A stretch of 64,000 bases of DNA from positions 1,793,001 to 1,857,000 of the forward strand of contig WPIO01000063.1 in the NCBI GenBank assembly GCA_009760855.2, in the 5' to 3' direction. The DNA is from Cristatella mucedo (taxonomy: Eukaryota > Bryozoa > Phylactolaemata > Cristatellidae). The number at the start of each line of letters is the position of its first letter. Position 1 is the first letter of the stretch. Shown piece after piece: positions 36,701 to 44,026 of this stretch. The notes under the pieces were generated by a model. It was not told where the DNA came from, searched no databases, and saw only the letters and a program-made list of their open reading frames with translations. The position numbers and the translations under genes were made by a program.

Positions 36701-39700
36701 TGCGGCGCGTTGAGCTTCTCGACCGAAGTGCTAACCGAAATCGCTCGGCCCCTAGTCACGGTGCCCCCCCCCTCGGCACGTGCTGCACGAGAGCAATGTG
36801 GCTTTAGTCCCTGCCCCCTGCAGTCTTGCTTTAGGCTTGGCGCCAGCGAGCAGCATCGGCGTTGGTTCGGCGCGCACCAATCCGGATCCGCCTCCTCCGA
36901 GCCCGTGTCCGGACTTTCGAGCAAGCGAATGCCGAAGTCTGCTTTGGCCCACTGCTTGGCACTTGTCCGGTGCCTTGGACGAGCTTCGTCCTCTTTCCTC
37001 CCCCTTTTTTTCGTTTTCGTTTCAAGCCTTCCTACCATAGTCGCATGAAGCGTGGGGGGAAGGCACCCACGGGCCATTTGTAAAGGCCGTTTTACCATTC
37101 TCGCTTGTTTCCATCGAGCAGTGTTCCACGGTGGCCTCGGTAGCCTCGTGTGTCGGCACGCACGTTGCACGTTGCTAAGCATCGTGGACAGGTCGCCGCC
37201 GTCACGGGCTGGTTTGGACAGCTTGAGTGATTTGCGCAGTCAAATTCTGCCTTCACTCTGCAGTGCCTCTGTCTGTGCTGCCCGTGATGTGCCTCGGCTG
37301 TTATTAATGCTTCAGTGTGCGGAAAAGGCCCCATAGGTTCCTTTGCCGACGCCAGCCAGTAGAACTATTTGCGTGTTACGCAACTGCTGCTGGAAGGAAT
37401 AGCAAATCGGTCAAGATGGCTGCTTTTGGACTGATGCGTGGGCGATGGCCGCACGCTCCTTTGTCGCAACCGGTGCTTGATCGCATTATGGCCTGGCTTG
37501 CACCAGATTCGGCGGCTGTGGCAGCAGACGCTCAATTTGTGCCACTAAGCTCCTCGCGTCTTGTCGCCCGATAGTGCCTTCCAGAAGGAGCGGCAGCAGG
37601 TGGAGCAGCTGCAGGAGAAGCTTAACGGAGAGCGCCAGCTGCGTGCCGCAGCGGCGGCCGTGGCGAACGCGGCCACGTCGCCGCGGCCGTCGTCGGAGCT
37701 GGAGCGGAGGCAGGCTGCCACGCTGGAACTCGAGGCGGAGAGGAGCCGCTGCCTCGACCTGCAGAGCACCGTCGAGCGTGAGAAGCGCCGAGCCAACGCC
37801 GCTGACGCAGCGCTCGACGCCGAGCGGCTGGTGTTCAACGAGGAGCTGGACAGGGAGAGAGCCAGCTGCAGACAGCTGAAGAAGACTCTGGACATCGTCG
37901 AGGTACGGGAGTCGGCGCCGAGCTAGCTCGTCCGTCCAGCCATCCGTCGGCTCGCCTCAGGCTGAACCGTCGTTCCGCCAGATCCCGTCCATCGATCGGA
38001 CAGAGGGTCAGCAGCATGAGAGAGAGAGAGATGGCGTTTTTCAACGGTTCAGCATGGGACTGCGAGCCGAGCTCTCCCTACCCTTCCGGTTGCATGCTCG
38101 GCCTGATTATCTGTGCAATGCTGGCCCGAAAAATTCAAGTACCCTGGGTATCAAGATTTAGCCTAAGACATTTCAGTATTTTGCAGGCTGCTGGCCGACA
38201 ACACTTCATCAGAGCACGGGATGTGCATGCGTTAGCAATATTTTTTACAAGTCGTGCATGCTACCTGTTTGGTTTTCTTGCCAGGTATCACAACGTCGGC
38301 AGCGACCCTTTTTTGCAGTATCTGAAGCAGTTTCTGACCTCCGACGTAGTCACCATTGGCATCGAATATTATTTTGTAGCACCGTCTGAGCATTGTGAAG
38401 TAAGCTTTACTAGATGCATCAAGTATCCCCCCACTCGAAAAATGTGTCGCAACAACCGCGTCTGGCATTTTTTCAGTAGTCATCAAGACTTTGAAGCATG
38501 CTATTTTGAGCCTGCACAATAAAGGCTTGACTTGACCGTAAGAGATGCAAGAACTCGATGACGTCTTGGAAGGGAAAAACCATCTAACAGCATTTTCTGA
38601 TGAACAAGAAGTTTAAGATTTCTTTTTAGATTTTTTCTTATATTTTCTCTCGCTTTGCCAAATACATGACCTAAATTTAGCCGCCCCATAATTTCAATGA
38701 AACTATTTCAATGCGTGCAGATCATGGTTTTGGCATCTCAGGCAGTGTGCCAAGGCTTCTAAGGCAGTTTTATATGGCTCTTCGGCTCTTTTTCCGTTAG
38801 AAAACGTGGTTTCCTTAATTCTTACTCTAACTGCACTACAGATTTCTCACTTAGTCTCGGACGAGGTCTGGCCTGCATCTTTGCATGTTCAAAACCAGAG
38901 GCCTCAAAAACTTAAACATTCCGAAATGAGTGCCAGACACAGCTATCGAGATGAATATTTCCTAAGGAGGGTGTCTGGTATGTCCAAAAATTATCACTTG
39001 GCTGTTTTCTGATTCTGCTACCAAAACCCAAAAAAAGCTAATGTTGCAGGTTTTTGCACCACCTAGTAGGCTAACCAAGATGGCAGCATGCACAATTTGC
39101 TACACTCGATTGCTTCCACATATTAATCTTGCATTGTAGTAGTATTCTTCTGGCCTTGGTTTCGTAAAACTGCAGATTTGTGTTGATTTTCAGGGTGCGT
39201 GAATTTTTCGGGTCGGCACTGTATAAATTATGCGTATTCATACTATTTTATGTAGTTAGGTCGGCACCTAGGCTCAGCCAGCGGGTTTAGTGCAGCTCCA
39301 CGGGCGCCAGCTGGCCGGAGGCACTGCCTCGGCCGAGTCGCGCGGTAACAGTCATGTGCCCCGAGCGCATGCCCAGCCCACCTCGGTCCTGTTCGTCGTG
39401 AGTGCGTGCGAGAGCTGCTGCCGCCGCATCGTCACTGTCGCCTCTGCCAGCACCGAGAGGCGCCGCCGGCAGCGGCAAGCGTGCCACCAGGTTCGCTCCG
39501 TCTCCGTAGAACCGCTGTCAGGAGCTGCAGCGTCAGCTGCTGCACGAGAAGGCCAAGGCCGACCAGCTGCAGGACAGTCTGGACGCGCTGCACCGCAGCG
39601 TGGCCGAAGCAGAGGCCAAGGGAGCGCAGCGCGACGCCATGCGCGAGAGGCAGCGCTTCACGGAGCAGCAGAGGATCGCTCGCGAGAGGGAGGACTACCG

Positions 39701-40300
39701 GCACCACAAGGCAAGCAGCTGCCGCTGCTGCCGCCTCATCGCCGCCGCCTTAGTGGTCCTCGACCGCTCGGCGTTTATCGGCTGGCTGCTGCCATGCGGT
39801 CGACTGACTGCCTTCGAGAGCTGCAGCCTAGTGGGAGGGTCGTCTGCTCGCCCGTGACGAATTCGCGCGGGCGGCCACGTGCCCGAGCCTCTCGTCGCCT
39901 GAGCGGTCGGTCTGCTAGCTGTGTGCGTTGCAGTCAATTTCACCTCTCTTCCTGTCTGAATTCGTCCTGTTCAAAAGCCGGCTGCAGCCAGCCAGGAGAA
40001 TGACGTCGGGTGCACCCTCGTTTGCACGGGGTACAGACATTTCCCCCTGGACTCCCACCCCCCCCCGACATTCCCCCCTGGGGTAGGACATTCCCCCTTG
40101 GGTGTAGGGCTTAGGATTTATATACCTATATAAACTAATATGCATTGTGCAAAAGTACTGTGATTGTTTGTACCTTTTTATTGCTCGTTTTTCGTGATTG
40201 ATCAAACGCACTGTGTAGTGCAAGGCCAACCAGGAAATAAAAAAAAATCCAATTACACCGAGTTCATTGTATTTCAATAAAGCGTGAACTTCATTTGATC

Positions 40301-40345
<45 letters not shown>

Positions 40346-41172
40346 TCCTTTGGTATACATTCATCAACGTAGGGGTGGAAATCTCCTACCCCGAGGGGAT
40401 GTTGGGGGAGGGTGGGAAATGTCAAGGGGGAATGTCCTACATTCGATCGCACGAGCACACTCGGCTCGCTTGCCTGTGTCCCTCGTTTTGGAAGGGACTG
40501 CGCCTTAGCATGCAGTGGACCGACCGCTTGTTTTTGCAACCACCGCCGACCCAGGGTGGCTGGGCTGCTGCGGGCGTTGGCTTTTGCAGCGTTAATTGGC
40601 GTTCGTTCGGGCGATCGGGTCAAGCTGCCATCGGCAGCAGCAGCAGGCTCGCTCCCGGCGGTGCGCTTGACGGCATCGCCGGCGCGCACGGTCGCAGGGC
40701 GACGCGGAGCTGCAGAACCAGCGGCTGCGGCGGCAGGTCGTCGAGCTGCAGCTGCAGCTGGCGCAGCGTGAGCACAGCCACGCCGTCGAGCACCGAGACC
40801 TGATGCTCCTGCGTCACAACACCGCCAGCCCACCGCCACTGTCGCCGTCGTCGCCACGCACGCCGAGGGCGGCCTCGCCGCTGCTTCACCGCCACAGCAC
40901 CTCTGCCGCTCGGATGGCGCTGGACTTCCAGGTGAGCCGCCATTGTCACGAGGAGCGCTTCACTTCGCCTGTCCAGCCGCTGCGCAGGCGGGGCAGCGGC
41001 ACAGCACCTTACTCTCTCTGTCCTCTCCCGCTCTTCTCTCATGCTCTCCTCTCCCACTCTCCTACCCCTCGCTTGGGGGGTCGTGCCTGCAGCTGGTTGC
41101 ATCGTGCTGCCACACATCTCCCAGCACAGAGGCTTACGATAGTGCTCGGGATAGGACCGTGCTTGCCTCGAC

Positions 41173-41226
<54 letters not shown>

Positions 41227-43953
41227 GATAGTGCTTCCGCTGCGCTACCGTCTTCTGTTTAATCGTCTTTATTTAATCGCGCAGGACAGCATCGATGGAG
41301 GAGTCCGACCGCTGTCGCCGAGCGCTGCTGCGCTGCGACTGGACGGCAGCGGCGTACCGGTCGCTGGCAGCAGTGCTGCTGCCTGGTGGCGCCAGCTGGA
41401 GCTGCTGCGTCAGCAGCTGCACTTCCTCGCCGTGCAGCTGCAGGAGCTGAACTGCGGCAATGATGGCGTCTTCGACGTCATCTTCGACGACCTGCGACAC
41501 ATGCAGCACGTATTTGCGTCTGCTCCTCTGTACGAGGTGAGACACCCAGTGACTTTGGCTGCTGCTATCTTTTCACGTTTTTTTGGCATTTCCCCCTTAG
41601 TTGCTGTGCCCAAGATGAATGTGTGTGACCGGTTTGGTGTACGCATTTTGGCCTTGTCTCGACTCGATTCTGCGGCTCACGCCCGAGCGGTCGATGCAGT
41701 TCTGTGTCGCCTCTACTCCGTGTCGCCCCTCGCCTGTCCTTGTGCAGCCATCTTTGGGCACCTGGCCGAGAAGGCACATGCGATTGGGCGCCGGTCGGCT
41801 CGGCGGCCCGGTCAGCAGCAGCAGCAGCGGGCGCCTGCTGACGATGGCAGTGCTGTGCTTTGCAGAGCGCCACATCTGCCGCTCCACTGCTGTCGAGTGT
41901 GGACGGCGTACTGCGTCACAACACGCAGCTCACCAGCCACCTCGCCAGGCTGAGCGCTGAGAAGCTGGAGCTGCGAGGCGCTCTGTCCCGGCTCGCGGCA
42001 ACAGCCGATTCGCAGCGAGCGGCCTGCAGCAGCTGCGGCCTGCAACTGACCTCACCTCTCGCGGCCGCGACGGTACGCAGCTAGCGGCCGGCCAACCGTG
42101 GCAGCAGCGGTGGCGGCAGCACAAGCCCCGAGCTAGCACGTGCTTCGCGAGCGGCATCTTGCTGGCGTGCCCACGGCTGCAGCAGCTCGTTCGCGGGCAC
42201 GTTGATGGATGATGATGGTCCGATAGCTGCGATTCGGCCACGGCGCCGCCTGTGCCACTTGCGCGCTACAGAGCTCCCAGGTCGCCGTGCTGTGCTCGCT
42301 GCTTTTGTCGCCCTCCCGTGAACGTGGCGACGTCTTTCTCTGGCAGCTGCCGAGAGTCAGCCCTCTGCGTCCCGCCGACGATGTCGGCGGTTCGCCTGCC
42401 ACGGAGAAGTGGATGCTGGAACGAGCGGCGCTCGTGCGAGCCGTCGAAGAGGCCGAGAGCAAGGCGATCCGCGCCCAGCGCGACCAGCGCCTGGCCGAGG
42501 CCAAGCTGGTGGCCTGCCAGGCGCTGGCGGCTGACCTGAGCTCAACCCTCTCAAACGGCGGTGGCGGCGACCCATACGGCAAGCTGCAGAAGGTGTACGG
42601 CAAGTACTTACGAGCCGAGAGTTTCAGGAAGGCGCTCGTGTACCAGAAGAAGTACCTGCTGCTACTGCTCGGAGGCTTCCAAGTGAGTGCCTGACGACGA
42701 CGGCAGGCCTTTAAAGAGGGGGTGGAGATGAGGGGATCGGTGCTGGCCAATTTGTGGTGGGCTTGCTATGGCTTGGCGCTGGGCTCCCCTCGCTTCTCTA
42801 TCGAGGTGAGCCCAGCCGATCTTGCTCATTCGCCTCGCTGCTCTTCTCCGTCCAGGAAACCGAGGCGCTGACGCTGCAGTCGATGTCCAAGCCGGACCGG
42901 CGACGACGGCTGCAGCCATCGTCGCCGCCTCCGCAGTGCTCCGAGCCGCAGGGCTCGGAGCCCTGCGGAGCAGTGAGCATCTCTCCTAAGGCGAGATTCC
43001 GATCGGCAGCACGCTCTGTGGTCGCCATCAGCAGGTGAGAGGCTCAGGCTCAGGGCGGGGTGCTGGCGACGCATTCGACGTCGAGCACAGAGAGGCGAGC
43101 TGCTGCCAAGGCGTCTGTCTCCAGCGAAAGTGCTGGGGGGGGGGTGGGCGATCGTGAACAGTCGGTGTGTGCTTGCAGAATGCTGAAATGTTTTCCGTCG
43201 GCTTCCTGAGGCACTCCTCACGTCATCCGAAAGCTTAGAAGGGATAGACTGCACTAAGCCCTAGTCATGGACTCGTCCACTCGTGACCTAAAGCCTAATG
43301 GAAATATTATTGGAGTCTGTCGCCATTAGAGCACCAGCCTGAACTTTGCTGCAGATGACTCCTGTCCTGTCAGATTTCGCAAAGCGGTTTTGGTAAAACA
43401 GGAGGAGGCATTGCGCTGTTTGTTCGGTCGAAGGCAAAAAGGAGAAGCTCCTCTCGGCCTCGGAGTTTACCGTCTTAAAGTCGTAAGCTATAGGACCTGC
43501 ATGTCTTATGCTTAAGGTTATTAGGGCATACAGGTGTAAAGGATCTAGAATTATAAAGTTTAGGGTAAATGATTATAGGGGGTTAGGTTATTGAATTGTA
43601 GGGTTTGGAATTATAGGGTTTGGAAATATTGGGTATACAATTATAGGATGTATAATTAATTAAAATTAATATAATAAGAATCATTATTACTTAATTATTG
43701 GAATTAACAAAGGGAATTATAGTGCTCAGAATTATAGGATTTAAAATAATGGGGTTTGCGTTTATCTGTGCAATTCGGCCGGGCTGCCTCAGTACCAGGC
43801 TATGGGGCACTTCCTTTGCTAATCCAGCTTCCTATGTTTTCCACTTGCTTGCCAGTCTGGATAGCTCTCTTTTCTCTTTCTGTTTTTATCTTTCATACTC
43901 TCATTGTCTCTAGTGCCCCTCTCCCTTCTACTCTCCCATCTACATCTCCCGTC

Positions 43954-44026
<73 letters not shown>

